Source of the DNA: Agrypnia vestita
Taxonomy: Eukaryota; Arthropoda; Insecta; Trichoptera; Phryganeidae
Direction: 5' to 3'
Length of the DNA: 64,000 bases
Assembly: GCA_016648135.1 (NCBI GenBank)
Contig: JADDOH010004041.1
Span: 124,001-188,000 of the forward strand
Part shown: positions 10,183 to 22,232 of the stretch, piece by piece
Position numbering within the stretch: position 1 is the stretch's first letter
Layout: the number at the start of each line of letters is the position of its first letter
Notes under the pieces: model-generated
Told to the model about the DNA's origin: nothing
What the model saw: the letters and a program-made list of their open reading frames with translations, nothing else
The model's database searches: none
Program-made: the position numbers and the translations under genes

Positions 10183-11761
10183 GTGAGTGCGTTTTACCGT
10201 GAAGAAAGAATTGGGGGAGGGAGGGGAACACGTTTGAGGCGGGTAGTGTGGTACTTGGTGCAGGCGGGACGTCGGGAAATCGATATTGTACAAAACACAG
10301 TTTAAAACTGTGGGTCAGGGAAATGCGGTCGAGAAATGACCCCCATATTTTGAATCTAAATATACGAGGACTGTTGCGTGTCACGTTATCGTCACGTGTT
10401 TACTCTATTGACTTCGTTGGCTCTTCCACTTGTGCGATAATTTCGTATAACTTGTTAATTTATAATATAACTTTTAAAATTACTTTCTAATTTCACAATC
10501 ATAAAAGCTCAAGAACGATATTAAAAATGACTCTTAGATAATGTAATTTAAGTATAAAAATATACTGTAAAAGAAGAACAACAATTTATTTGGGGTTATT
10601 ACGCTTAGTAGTATTTGCCACTTTTTTAAATGCTGTCAAAGATCAATAGTTTTGTCTGTTTACAGTCTGGTTACAATTTATTTTATTATTTTATTTCACT
10701 GTAAATTAGTCAATCTGACTCGACTTTACAACTCTTGGTGCGAAGTATAATATATTTATTGAGAGTGGTTCGATGATTTGGGGACCACATGAGCTCAAGT
10801 AGAGTGCCACCACTATAACTTGGCGTGCGAAAGAGGGTGCCCCTGTCGCGAAACAGAAGTTGCCAGGTTGTACATTTATTACACAATACATAATGCACTG
10901 AATGTCCGGTGACCAGTGTCAGAGTCTTCAATATAAATTTGGTCGGGTAACAGCGCGCTCCGCGGTGGCCGCTCTATTTATCAAACTGTCAGACGGTAAT
11001 ATCGGTCCATTATTTGCCTTTTCAGCTTCATAAAACTTTAATACTTCATTGGCAATTGCTCTTGCACCACCCCGGACTGTTTTGGTTGTTTTGAACATAA
11101 TAATTCAGTGTATATTGTTAATCAAGATATCACAGCTCCCGAGCAAATACAAAATTGAACTGAATGACAGGGCGAGGGGTTACCGCCGGGTGCGGGCGGG
11201 GCGGGTTTTAGTTCCAATCTTGCCGCACGCCAAGTTATGTTGGGCAGGTAATACTCTCTTATGACGGAGAAAATCCAAAATCAGCTGAGATTTCGCGAGA
11301 GTACGGGCATTATTCTAGCCTAACCTTACCGAGATTCTCCAAGGTATGCTTGGCAATAATAGTTTAAAGACTGGAAGAAATGTATATTTGGTTAGGCATT
11401 TTTATCCATTGTTTCGCGGTATGATCGATAATCCAGAAATTATGCGGAGCATTGGTTTGTATGTTCTAACATAGCGCCAACATAGATTTTTTCACATTCC
11501 AATATGCAGCAACCGGCAATAGAATATTCTTAATTCTTATATGTTTGCTTTGTATATTTGGAATTAAATATACAGAGAGACTATATATGAGAATAATTAA
11601 AATGTTATAATTTTTCAATTTAATTTAAGTTTGTCATGTAAGTATACGTTATTTATTGAATAGGTAGGTATATATTTTTGTTTTTAGTCTAGTTGACGCT
11701 CCGTGTAAGTTTTGATATGTTCTTGTATACATTTAATATTTTTTATTTGCTTTGTGTAAAT
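10183..11761. other. Gene-free DNA
   Basis: Short GC-rich patches occur at about 10205-10280, 10950-10975 and 11165-11215. The motif AACTTGGCGTGCG near 10820 and its inverse near 11225 form an isolated inverted pair. No gene is recognised. Confidence 0.3.
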
Positions 11762-11970
11762 GTACAGGTTGTAACAGAGCTATTCCTGCCCTGAGCATGA
11801 TTCTAAAATGTTAAAGCAACCGTTACCTAATATCAATAGTTATGGCGATATGGCATATAAAATCTTGATTTCTTTTGCAAAACGTAGAACTATCATTAGT
11901 ACAGTACAGGTACAGTAACTTATATCTATTATGAAACATTCATTCGCTTCAATACAAGACCTTGCAGAAG
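11762..11970. mobile_element. Fragment of Tc1/mariner-type MITE family T
   Basis: Begins TACAGGTTGTAACAGAGCTA and continues into the sequence found inside the complete copy 14798-15314 (ATCAATAGTTATGGCGATAT, ACTTATATCTATTA). The other end is missing. Confidence 0.65.
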
Positions 11971-12296
11971 TTGAAAATAGGTTTTTCAACATTAACCATC
12001 TCGTGTGTTATTAGTGTCACTATTACTTTCAACTTATATGTGTAACATTAATATTTTTACTGCTTGCTGATTGAATCAGAAGCTTAAATAAGCTATTAAA
12101 TTAAATAATGAGCTAAATACATACCCGTATTATAAAGTAGTGAATATTAAGTGTTTTATTTATGTTACTTAAATGAAGGATCGGTTAGTTGATCGGCAGT
12201 AATAGTAATAGTTAAGAAAAAAAGCATAGATTTTTCGTTTTCCACCAATCAAATAATCCGTTTACGCAAAAATCTATACCTTTTTTATTTTTTTTA

Positions 12297-12405
12297 GCTT
12301 CAATGGTCCAAGAGACCCAATTGCAGAAGCGAAATACATCACAAAACACACAGGCTTGAGTAAATCACATACATTAATTATGACCTCACAGGGATCGAAC
12401 CCGGA
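12297..12405 (-). mobile_element. tRNA-derived SINE, family B, copy 2
   Basis: The minus strand reads through a B box (GGGTTCGATCCC) into the same body as 6965-7105. The 5' A-box region is truncated. Confidence 0.65.
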
Positions 12406-12623
12406 ACATTTTTACTTAGCTATTACAATTACTAATGTTCAAACATCCGGCCTTAGTGTCTTGTTAGGTAGCGCGTGTCAGTATTTTAAATGTATATTAT
12501 CACTTTTTCCACACATTAAGAAAATCGTGTCATATTAAACAATCATGCAGGCTGATAGTTGTAAATGACAAACTTTGAATGAATAAAAATGACTTCTTCA
12601 AATTTTTCAAATTCCGCTTGTGG

Positions 12624-12670
12624 TTTGTCCCGAAGAATGAAGCATCGCTTCCGAAACATGTTGAATTTTT
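12624..12670 (+). ncRNA. Decayed hammerhead-ribozyme motif
   Basis: Core CCGAAGA (one change from CTGANGA), stem II GAAGC/GCTTC, then GAAAC followed by the short ATGT of stem III, as in the intact copy at 54150. The family tail (TTATTGTGGTTAAAAC) follows at about 12685. Stem I pairs poorly and the base pair next to the core is mismatched, so catalytic activity is unlikely. Confidence 0.45.
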
Positions 12671-13508
12671 ACAACAAAATTTTATTGTGGTTAAAACAGA
12701 GTTTTAAATATTCTATGAATAAAAGTAAAATCATTATTAGTGTTCAATATTTCAATAAACAAACCGAACAATTCACACATAGGTAAGACAAGAGACTCGA
12801 AATGTTTCACTTAAACTCTTTAGAAATATGACTAAAAATTACAAACCTACAAAACCCTACAAAATAGTCAATAATAAACTAGACAACCTCTCAATACAGT
12901 CACAAATATACATAAACATCCCTGTCCGTTCAATGAGATCTCTAACTAATTTTTATAAAACCAATAAGGCTATTTCTCTCCCCTACCTAGAGTGGTCGAT
13001 CACTATAATGAGATATCATGTCCGATATCATAGAAACGGAAACTTTGACACAGGCTCAGATCAAAAGCGAAATATCGATAAACTTAATTGATTGTCGCTT
13101 GAGCGTGTAATACATACTTGTAGATACACGGTGTTGACATTGGAACCCGCGTACTTGTTGATCTGTTAATCTGAATCTAAAAACTTGTTAATCTGAAACT
13201 CATTCTTAAATTGTTTTTATTGGTTTGTGACAGTCTATGTTTTGTTCTAAACACTATTTATAATTTATGTCATCATAAAGACATTACTTATTATCACTTT
13301 ATCATAAAAAAGGTATTGTATAATTGTGTTATCTTCAAAATGTTCATAAAAGCAGTCTTATGAATAAATAAAAATTATGATTAAAAATATTAGTCATTAT
13401 TCGGTCGAAGCAATGTTGGGGCACTGAGTGGCGAGGGACGGAGCCCCCTATAATTATAACTATTATAACAATATATAATTATAACACTAAAGTATAATTA
13501 AACCTTAC

Positions 13509-13571
13509 CTTGTCTTCCGCTTCCTCCGCGCGACCCTCCGCCTCCACCACCCGCTGCTCCAATTCCGAAAG
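13509..13571 (-). CDS. 63-bp coiled-coil exon of an unidentified host gene
   Basis: On the minus strand this exon is bounded by a strong acceptor (a T-rich tract ending TTTTTTTCAG) and a consensus donor GTAAGG. It is 63 bp, GC-rich against AT-rich flanks, and entirely open. In frame 0 it gives exactly three heptads: LSELEQR, VVEAEGR and AEEAEDK, with a positions L, V, A, d positions L, A, A, and Glu/Arg/Lys at flanking positions, a textbook coiled coil. Both intron phases are 0, so it could be a cassette that lengthens or shortens a coiled coil without shifting register. A second frame is also open and Gly-rich, but the heptad pattern favours frame 0. I do not recognise the protein. It is the only well-supported host exon here and implies introns of more than 10 kb. 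Confidence 0.75.
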
Positions 13572-14699
13572 CTGAAAAAAAGAAAAGAATTTTAAATACG
13601 ATAAACATATTTTTTTAACAATCTATTCAAAAACAAATGAAATATTCAGTTCCAAAAAATACTTTCAAATCAATCGTTAAAAAATGTTCACAATAATATT
13701 GAGTACTCTAATTTTTGAATAGCCCCATTGTTCATAATATGAAATAAACATAAGAGACATCTATGTAAGTACAACAAACCACAAAAATAATATTGATAAG
13801 ACAAAAAATTGATAATGGAAGGAAATTTTATAAATTTCATCAAATTATCGTCCACAATCGTTTGCCAAACTGAAATATTGTTTTATTAACAATTCATTGA
13901 AGTGGTAAACAAAAATGGCAAAAGCTCGTGTCAGAAGCATAAGCTTTTGCGCATATCCGCTAGATGGCTAAACCTATTTCCAAAAAATAAAACTTCGAAA
14001 TTAAATACTAACTGCATATTGACTTAAAAAAATCCGACCAGAAAATTATATTTTATAAGAACATGTTAATGTATTAGATTAGATGGTAAAAAATTATGTA
14101 AGAAGTTCAAATTTTACATAAATTTTATATAGCACTGACATCTAGCGGGTCAAGTCTAACTGTAAAGAAGAGAGCTTTAACGCGAGGCGTAGATTCCTGC
14201 CGGAGCTTTGAATCAGCTTCTACAAACAGGCAACAGATGTCGTTAATGTTAATATTGCAACCGATCCGATAACGTATTAGATACATGTGCCCGGAAAAAC
14301 ATTGATACAGAAAAATTCACTCACCGAGGATATAATTGTAGAAAATATAATCATAGTTATTACGGACAATAAAAAGCGATGGAATGTTTTTGTATCTACA
14401 TGAATTAGAGGCAATGCGGTATATCGGTGATTGCATGTAGATCCGTATCAATGTATTTTATTTCTTATTGTTTTGGTATTCGACGTTGTTTAATCGACAT
14501 TCATGACCCATGACTTAGGTAACATCACTAGCAAAGCGGTTTCTTAGTGTAGGTACTGTATGAATAAAAACGTGAACTTAAGTAAAGCGTAAGTTATTAA
14601 AAATATGTTACGTGTCTCGGATACGTGTATCGTACCACAGCTGCACAGAATATGTTTTCTAATTTAAAAAAACATATACTTAGTAAAATAATTAAAAAT
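13572..14699. other. Intronic AT-rich DNA
   Basis: Upstream flank of the coiled-coil exon in the sense of that gene. No repeat termini or coding segment recognised. Confidence 0.35.
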
Positions 14700-14765
14700 C
14701 TCCCGACCGTGAACCACGGTACCTCCTATGACGGGTGAGCTCACAAACCATTACGCTACCTAAAA
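14700..14765 (-). mobile_element. tRNA-like SINE head, family C
   Basis: The minus strand reads GTAGCGTAATGGTTTGTGAG (A-box-like TAGCGTAATGG) and then TGGTTCACGGTC, a B-box-like sequence. Only one copy is seen in the window and the body is short. Confidence 0.5.
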
Positions 14766-14797
14766 TTCATTGAAATGTAAAAATCGCACTTGATAGA

Positions 14798-15314
14798 TAC
14801 AGGGTGTAACAGAGCTAGTCCATGGATACTTAACAGATGGATTCCTGCCTTGATTATGAGTCAAAAATATAAAATCAATAGTTAAGGAGATATACGACAT
14901 CAAAGTTTGCTTTTTTTAAAAAATATTTCTGACTTATTTTTGGCAAAACTTTGGAGTATCATTACATAAACCTGTATTTAATACGAAAAATTCATTTACT
15001 TTAATGCAAGTCAAATAAAATGATATAAACCCTCAAATTCCAATGGGAAAACATTCGAATTGACATTTTTTAGGATTTTTATTATTTTATTTAACTTTTA
15101 TTGAAACGAATGAATTTTCCGTTATCGATATAAGTTACTATAATGATACTTCAACGTTTTGTAAAAAAACAGTCAGAAATATTGAAAAAATGCAAACTTT
15201 GATATTGCATAACTTCATAACTATTGATCATGGTATGCTTGAACATTTTCGACTTACAATCAAGGCAGGAATCCACCTGTAAAGTATTGTGGACTAGCTC
15301 TGTTACACCCTGTA
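14798..15314. mobile_element. Complete Tc1/mariner-type MITE, family T
   Basis: Terminal inverted repeats TACAGGGTGTAACAGAGCTA and its inverse at 15290-15314, with TA at both borders as in Tc1/mariner insertions. The interior is also largely an inverted repeat (for example ATAAAATCAATAGTTA versus TAACTATTGAT). It is 517 bp and non-coding. Other copies: 11762, 22080 and 50952. Confidence 0.85.
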
Positions 15315-15536
15315 TATTAATAGCTCTTTACTAATAAATAATACTGGTATATTATAAAATTTAACGGAGATATAAATATTAAAATTTGATGTTATGAATG
15401 TGTAAATAATGAAGTACTATATCAAAAAATTAACCAATGCATATTTACTTGTATGTCAATTTGACACCACAGTCTATTCGGGAAATACCAGCACACATGA
15501 GAGGTACAGGTATCGGCACTTGGTACTAGTGATGGT

Positions 15537-15696
15537 TAAGCCGTTATTTTAACCGGTATTTGTGGGTGAGTTATTTGGGATTTGTATCTGATTGTATCGA
15601 TGTTTGATAACTGAGATACAATGTCGTCTAGTATCGATGGTTACCCGTCTCTCTCAAATAACGGTTAGTGTGTCACCGGTTAAAATAACATCACTA
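15537..15696. mobile_element. 160-bp MITE with hAT-like ends
   Basis: Ends TAGTGATG and CATCACTA, with subterminal TTATTTTAACCGGTA facing ACCGGTTAAAATAA. The putative 8-bp flanks (cttggtac and ctcggcat) match only partly. It is non-coding. Confidence 0.6.
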
Positions 15697-15825
15697 CTCG
15701 GCATCTCCAAAATATTTTGATTTCAAAATGATTTTGGAGGCGCCTGGTAATGCATGATCCACAAATGTACGAGCATATAAAAGTGTTAACTTTAACTTTG
15801 TTTACACCAATTTTTTATTAGTTTT

Positions 15826-15875
15826 TTACAACTATATGCTTCGGAAACAGTGTTCCCTTCTAATTTATTCTTCAA
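15826..15875 (-). ncRNA. Decayed hammerhead-ribozyme motif
   Basis: Minus strand: a degraded core (TTAGAAG), stem II GGGAAC/GTTTCC with one G-U pair, then GAAGC in place of GAAAC. The family tail TTGGTGTAAACAAAGTTAA follows. Core changes predict no activity. Confidence 0.4.
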
Positions 15876-16234
15876 TAAATTAATGGTTAACTTTATATAG
15901 TTCTATTTCAAGGAGCACTTGAATAAACATATTTTATGTTGTAATAAACATCATCTCATATTTATTTGACTCTAACAAAAGTTCGATCACTGATTGTATT
16001 TCGATTTATAAAGATTCAAGTGAATCATTATTTAAAGGGTTTTATTTGTTAAATTGCAAAACGTTTTATAGGCCTACGAACAGTAAACGGTTTTGATGTT
16101 CTACCGCCGTAAAGTTCCAATCAAAATGTTTCGTTTTGTACATTTGGAGCGCCGTTTCTCAGACTACGATTACCGTCGTAAAAACTAACAAAAAAATAAA
16201 CTTTAGGAAATAGGCAAGAAATGTGAATTTACTT

Positions 16235-16960
16235 ACCTACTTACTTACAATCACGCCGTTTCCCCGTGGGGGTAGGCAGAGAGGACAGAGCGCCACACTC
16301 TTCTGTCCTGACATACAATTTTCGCCTCATCCACATTGATACATCTTCGCATGCAAGCTCGCCGGTTGTCGAGGCTTCTAACGGGACCATTTTCCAATAT
16401 CTGGTAAATCTGGTCACGCCACGTCTTCCGCGGTCGCCCTCTCTTTCTGACGCCATCAACACTTGCATTATGTATCTTTCTTACCATTCTTTTCCTCATT
16501 CATTCGCTCAACATGTCCAAACTATCTGAGCGACCCTTTTTTAATTCTATTAATAATGCTAAGATCAGCTTTACATTACTTCCTCATATCTGCATTCTTT
16601 ACTCTACCATAAATTGATTTGTCACACATAAGTCTGAGGGATCACATCTCCACTGCTTTCAATCTACTTTCGTTCCTCTTCTGCCAGCTCCAGGCTTCAC
16701 TTCCATACATCAGTGTTAGTACCAGAATTCCATTATGTACCGCTAGTTTTGCCTCGGTAGACATATTTCTATTAGAAACTATTGCGTTCAAAGCACCGTT
16801 CACCCTATTCCCCGCAGTCACTCTCCTCTCGATATCTTTCTCAACATTCCCTCTTGTATCGAACATACTTCCCAAGTACACAAACTCATCTACTTGTTCC
16901 AAACATTCATTACCTACTAGTATTTCACACTTTGTCTTACTTTCCTCTTTAAAATAAATA
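16235..16960 (-). pseudogene. 3' end of a non-LTR retrotransposon ORF2 (family L-A)
   Basis: The minus strand encodes the thumb and C-terminal part of a LINE reverse transcriptase in two frames: FVYLGSMFDTRGNVEKDI and LMYGSEAW (16642-16902), then, after a frameshift near 16600, RKRGRPRKTWRDQIY and WRSVLSAYPHGETA (16251-16499) ending at a stop. These are the typical YLG, YGSE(A/T)W and RGRPxxxW landmarks of insect LINEs. The catalytic palm (F/YADD) is missing, as in 5'-truncated copies. Related fragments: 22233-22520 and 46770-47010. Confidence 0.8.
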
Positions 16961-17966
16961 GGAAAATAGCAATTTTTAGTGAATTCTTTCTTTAATCGTA
17001 ATTTTGCTGATAAGATGAATCAGATTATCAATGGACCCCTTGCTCATTCATCTTATTGTATCGTCTTATACTCAATTTAAAGTATCAAATACAAATGTTA
17101 TGAAAATGCACAAAGATGATCCTTTGGTATTAATTATGATTTATGTTTTAATATTATAAGTTTAAATATAAGTAAAAGTTGTATGTATTATAATATTATA
17201 GTAATATTAGTTCAGAACGGTATTTCTGCTGTACAATATTTAAAAAGGTTTTTTTATTGTTAAATTGACACGAAATCTGTTCAAATTCTGCATGACAAGT
17301 AATGGCAATATTAAAGCGAACGGCCGTCTTCCACTTGTTATGAAATATAATAGCCAGAAAATATTAACACTATATCACTTATTAAGTGCATAATAGCCAT
17401 AGATCTGAACCGAGGAGTATTTAGGAAAAATACGATTATATAATAAGAGACACGAAATATGCAAATTGTTTTTGTAAACAAACTGAACGAGGAACGTAGA
17501 AACATTGCATAGTCACGTGATGCACGCCGGAGTGTTCGCACTGCGCCGTACGAGCAACGCGAGTAATCCGAAAATAATACTTACGAATTAAGTTTTTTAA
17601 AGTTTCGTACTAGCGAAGCGGAGAGCCAAAAAGTGAGGAATATCAGTATAAGGTTTTCACGTTCATAGACATCTACTCCCATAGACAAATTATTCATTTT
17701 TTTTACATTATTAAATCTTACATTACAGAACTATAGATATGATATACAGGGTGGTCTTGATGAAATGAAATAATAAGTCACGTGACTATCATGACCTTTA
17801 GGGTAAGTACTAGACCGAATCTTTGCTCATTATCTTGTATAATATGAAAGAAAATATTGTAAAATATTCTTTACACTTAACTATATTCTGGAGCCCTGCG
17901 ACCATATTAATGTGGGTACAGTTCGCAAATGTGCCACCCTCCAGTAAGTACCCCATCCTACAATTA
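16961..17966. other. Gene-free DNA
   Basis: AT-rich apart from a GC-richer patch at about 17480-17570. TACAGGGTGGTC at 17753 looks like the end of another Tc1-like MITE, but its partner end is not obvious. Confidence 0.3.
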
Positions 17967-18405
17967 TACAGGGTGTCCCGTATCTCGACGTCAAGCCGAA
18001 ATCGGGTGATAGGCCAAGTCGTAATAGTTATCACAAAAATATTTGAAAAATAAAAAAAACAGTCGGTTAAAACTGGGCGTAGTATTGATTTTGAATACTT
18101 CATTTGGTCAAAAAGTGACATTTTCTTCCGAGCTGGAGCAGTTGGCTTTGAATTTTGGACAAAAGTCTGCAGAAGCATTATTCAGGATTACATAATAATA
18201 AAAAAAGTGAAGAAAAATAAAGATTTGTAGCAGCAGGAGTGAAAAGACCGTCACAGGGTGTAGGTTTTTTTGATTTTTTTAAAATGCTTACATGTAATTG
18301 TTAAAACATATGATTAGATTTTTTTTAAATATTTTTCTGATAACTATTATGACTTGGCCTATCATCTGATTTCGGTTTGAGTCGAGATACAGGACACCCT
18401 GTGTA
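17967..18405. mobile_element. MITE with inverted repeats of about 90 bp
   Basis: Starts TACAGGGTGTCCCGTATCTC and ends with its inverse (GAGATACAGGACACCCTG). The arms pair over about 90 bp, including ATCGGGTGATAGGCCAAGTC against GACTTGGCCTATCATC. Total 439 bp and non-coding; Tc1/mariner type is likely from the terminal TACAGGGTG and TA border. Confidence 0.8.
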
Positions 18406-19025
18406 GATTATATGTAAATTTGTTTAACTTTTTATGAAAGGCTCTTTCTTATGTGTATGTATTCGTGTATGTACAAAAATATATTCTTTTAAATGTTTTG
18501 TGATTATCCACTACGCTTAGAGTTTTCTAGGACATTCTGCCGTGTCTATACGACCGTTCTGGAGAACGTTGCGGAACTTAAAAAACTCTAAATGGAACAT
18601 TAAGAACGTCCTATAAACTTAAGATCACGTCATAAATACTTTTATATATTACATACTTATTAAAATCTAATTAATATTTCAAAGATAGCTATAATTCTAC
18701 TATCGCAACTGTGTAATTCAATTCGATTATATTCTTTTCTGAGAACAACAATCATACAAATATTCAATTTGACACAGTAAAAAGTGTAATAAACAAGATA
18801 TGAAACATGAACAAGATATGACAGCTTGGTAATTTTAGAATCAAGGGATTTTATTTAAAATGAAGCACTCGCTATCGGTTATCGCAAGTATTGTTGTTTT
18901 CAATGACGTAATTTTTTGAATAATCAAAAAAAAATTTATATAGATGCATAGAAGATAGTATTAAAATATCCATAGGCATGTGTGTATGAAAGTAGTGAGA
19001 GTCATGTTGCTATAAGTTAAAAATC

Positions 19026-19610
19026 ACACGTGGCTAGGAAGCAACGAATGAAAACAGCTATTCTTTAAATTACACTATTTCGCAATATATCATCATCATC
19101 ACTCATGGATCTACAACCACTGGTGGGTCTTGGCCTACTCAAGAGTCTTCCTCCACTCATCTCGGTTTTGTGCTATAATATATATTTCACAATATATATG
19201 CACCAGTAAATGAATACTTTATTATCGCTGGGTAACACGTATTTAACATTCACTGGAACATTTCATCCAATTCTTGCATTTATTTATTTCGCCAATTAGG
19301 ACACGACTGCCCACCCTTGGCGTCGTCTCGCAGCTCGCGGCCGACTTCGCACTGAACGAGCTGTCAAACACGACACAACTAAAATCCCGCCGCAGCTTGG
19401 TTCCGTATTTATATCCAATTTCTAGTATTTTCGTACCTTCTAGATTATTCTGGTATTGTGGAGAAGGTCCTCGTCGCTTCTCGGTTGTTTCAGACGTTTC
19501 CTGAAGGTTGTAGATAATTGTAGACCTTTCTAGATCCTACAGCGTTGTTCCAAGTGACACATTACCATGGGTTCGGAGAGTGCGTAAATTCTTTTTAGCA
19601 TCTCGTTATA
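19026..19610 (+). mobile_element. Solo LTR 2 (subfamily with LTRs 4 and 7), disrupted by a LINE tail
   Basis: Shares blocks in order with LTRs 4 and 7: TTAAATTACACTATTTCGCA, AAATGAATACTTTATTATCG, CTGGGTAACACGTATTTAAC, a TATA-like CCGTATTTATATCC at about 19403, and the 3' block GTGCGTAAATTC to TCTCGTTATA. It is interrupted at 19087-19195 by a LINE 3' end. No adjoining retroviral-type frames. Confidence 0.75.
19087..19185 (-). mobile_element. LINE 3' tail inserted in solo LTR 2
   Basis: Begins (plus strand) with a CATCATCATC run and then matches the start of the LINE tail at 26146 (CTCATGGATCTACAACCACT, GTCTTCCTCCACTCATCTCG). The ATG-type simple repeat is the 3' terminus of the element, and the copy is severely 5'-truncated. 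Confidence 0.65.
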
Positions 19611-20299
19611 ATACTAGTACAAATTAAAACATGAGCAACATCCAAAATATAACACGAGAATTTATTTTTGTTTCGTTCGTTAAAATATTTATTATTACAA
19701 AAAAATTCCCGGTAAACCCCGCAATGCTGACAGCCCTTGACAGGTGATACGATGACAGGTGACATTATGTTTACATAAATATTGAATAATGAAGGTAACA
19801 AGATAAAAATAAATATTTATTCCGTCGGTCATAATTAAACAAAGCAATGAACTATTACATAATACTGTATATGTACTGAAAGTGTGTATCATATTTAGAG
19901 TGGAATATTACACTAAATCCACAAATGATTTAAAACATATTGAATTATTAGTTGATTATGATTAATGAAACAGTTACGAGAGATTGAATCAAATGATACA
20001 ACTTTCAAAATTTTAATAATGTGTGAATGTCGTTTCTGTGGAATTGGCGAATGTTGCATTGTGTAAAGTGACAACTTAAACCAGCTCATACACATTGTTA
20101 GCCCTGGGCCATTCTCGTCTATAATAGCTTCGTCTCTGTGAGACTTCTATAATTTGTTTTAATTGTACACACACTGTTTTTATTTTCCACAAAACAAAAA
20201 AAAACGTGAAATAAAATATATTTGAGGGAAAAAACAAAATAAAATGATCTGTACACGAGGTGGATTAGGAAGAACAAAAAAAACTGATGATACACAGTC

Positions 20300-20500
20300 C
20301 AACAAAATATATGGACGTGAACCGATTAATGAATAGCATTAAAATAATGCCAAACTGGGTGGCGAAAGTGCTGGGCCAATATGGGAGCTATTTATTATTG
20401 GTGAAACGGCGCCGAGTATGTGCGATGGGTGCTCTTCCCGGTGGAAAGTATAATGTATTAGTAAATAAGTCGTGCTTTATTACAAAAAGACGCATTTAAA
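20300..20500 (-). repeat. Unclassified repeat related to the insert in solo LTR 7
   Basis: The block CCAAACTGGGTGGCGAAAGT and TATGGGAGCTAT matches the reverse complement of the 193-bp insert at 55081-55273. The flank AGTATAATGTATTAGTAAA recurs at about 63209. The strand given is relative to the 55081 insert. Confidence 0.45.
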
Positions 20501-20804
20501 CGAACGTTTTGAATGAAATTATAAAAAAAAAACAACTATTGTAAAACAGTCTATTGTAATAAATAGTTTTTTTTCACTAGAAGATTTAATTATGCAAAAA
20601 TAAATACTTTAACTGCAGTATAAATATATGTGTTTTAAATACATGCGATGGGGGGACATACTTCATTTGTGTATCAGTCCTCTAGGCTAAATAAGGGGTT
20701 TAGTTCTTCTGTGTAAAATTTTATACTATGAGTGTGTAATTCTTTATGCTATAAGAAAATTTGTAGAATATATATAATGATTTTTTCAAGTTAAATTTCG
20801 TCCT

Positions 20805-21180
20805 TAGCTCATATCCGGTCGACAAGATTAATTGAGTGTTGACGCCTTCAACAATGACAGGTCGCCGATGGTGTCACGCAAGGGTGACGACCGACTAACA
20901 GGTTGAGAAGGCCTGGCACCGAATCCGAGGCCGTAAAAAGCGGCCACTTCTGGAAAAGTTTTTACAGCGCGAGAACACTAAACGTAATTCATTAGAAAAT
21001 AAAGCAACTGCCCGAGGAGGTGGCCGTCGGAACAAACCCAACAAGTCAACCAAAGAATCGTAACGGAAAAACGTTGCCGTTATCTTAAAAATTGTCCAAA
21101 TAGTACTTACGTCACTTTTGTATCGGAAAACGGTTGTAAAACAATCTGGAGTGGCGCACACCGGACTTTCTTCTTACGTA
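20805..21180. other. GC-richer unique island
   Basis: A minus-strand frame is open for 88 codons (21161 to 20895), and a donor-like GTAAGTAC complement lies at 21107-21114, but no clean acceptor pairs with it. It shows no repeat similarity here. A conserved non-coding element or weak exon is possible. Confidence 0.3.
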
Positions 21181-21204
21181 TCGAAGAGGTTATAAAAATC
21201 GCAC

Positions 21205-21775
21205 GGGCCTCACAGTAGTCGCATATATATGTGTAACATTTGACATGTCAAAATTATAAATATCAATTAAGCAGCAACGAAAAAACATCAAAATTTAAAA
21301 AAGCTAATACCTATATATTCATTAATTAGTAAATACAAGTAAAGAAAATGTATGTGCATCTATTTATTATTGAATATGGCGCCATATCTAGGTACGCATT
21401 TTATTTAGAAATGTGTTTGTTACCCCTCATGTAACCAAATAAGCATTTTATATGTTAATATTTATAATATTTATTTCCATAGATGGCGGTAGTGTGCCTC
21501 CAATTTAAAAATCACATAAATTACATAAAATTTGAGAATGTTAATCATTAAGAGTAGTTATTGTTTATATTATTGTAAAAAAATTAAGTATTTATTGGAT
21601 AGTTTGATCAGCCAAAAGATATCAGTTACAACATCCACACGCTTGACACCAACCGTGTAGTATATATACTAAATCAGAAGCGTTAGCTGTTGGAAGTGTG
21701 CGTCTTCGCTGTGATGGCACTTGCTGGAGATTATTTGTTTATAAACGATGATTTCCTGTTACGCGTTTCCGTCCA
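21205..21775 (+). repeat. Interspersed repeat P, copy 1
   Basis: Matches 62503-62935 in the same orientation: ACAGTAGTCGCATAT, AACATTTGACATG, AAATACAAGTAAAGAAAATG, GGCGGTAGTGTGCCTCC, ACAACATCCACACGCTTGAC, ATCAGAAGCGTTAGC and GCGTCTTCGCTGTGATGGCA. No terminal repeats or protein were recognised. It could be part of a larger element such as a Helitron or an LTR retroelement. Confidence 0.7.
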
Positions 21776-22079
21776 TTTTCACGAAATCATTGCCACAGAT
21801 TGCAGGAAAGCGAGAGGAAAGATGTTACACATCAATAATAAAGGGAACTATCGACTATACTCAACTATTGACGTGTTTACGGCGTCCTGGTTAGTAACGA
21901 AAGGAACTCCGGATGTTTCCGGGGTTTCTTCAGGATGCGGGTGTCCCGTCGGAAGATTTGCGGGATCATAATTTTACTATTTTCTACATACATAGAAACA
22001 ACTGCATACATACATAGAAACAATGCTTTAAATGCATTGTTGCATGAACATTTTCCACCTACAAATTAGGCAGTTATCT

Positions 22080-22130
22080 ATCTGTTAAGTATTGTGGACT
22101 AGTTCTGCTACATCTTGTATATGCGTGTGC
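22080..22130. mobile_element. End fragment of MITE family T
   Basis: TAAGTATTGTGGACTAGTTC and CTTGTATAT match the 3' end of 14798-15314. Only about 50 bp remain. Confidence 0.6.
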
Positions 22131-22232
22131 AATCAGTGTACAGAAGTATAAATAAATATTTATCGGACAGAATATTATTATGATATATTCAAATCTGAAT
22201 AATACGACAAAAAATAAATAAACTAAGTAACC

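Noticed and set aside
10025..10384. Minus-strand open frame of 119 codons
   Set aside because: No splice borders or motif; it overlaps the slightly better-supported plus-strand candidate at 10067-10182.
13509..13571. Gly-rich reading of the 63-bp exon in another frame
   Set aside because: That frame (FGIGAAGGGG...) is open, but the three perfect heptads in frame 0 with phase 0-0 borders are the better explanation.
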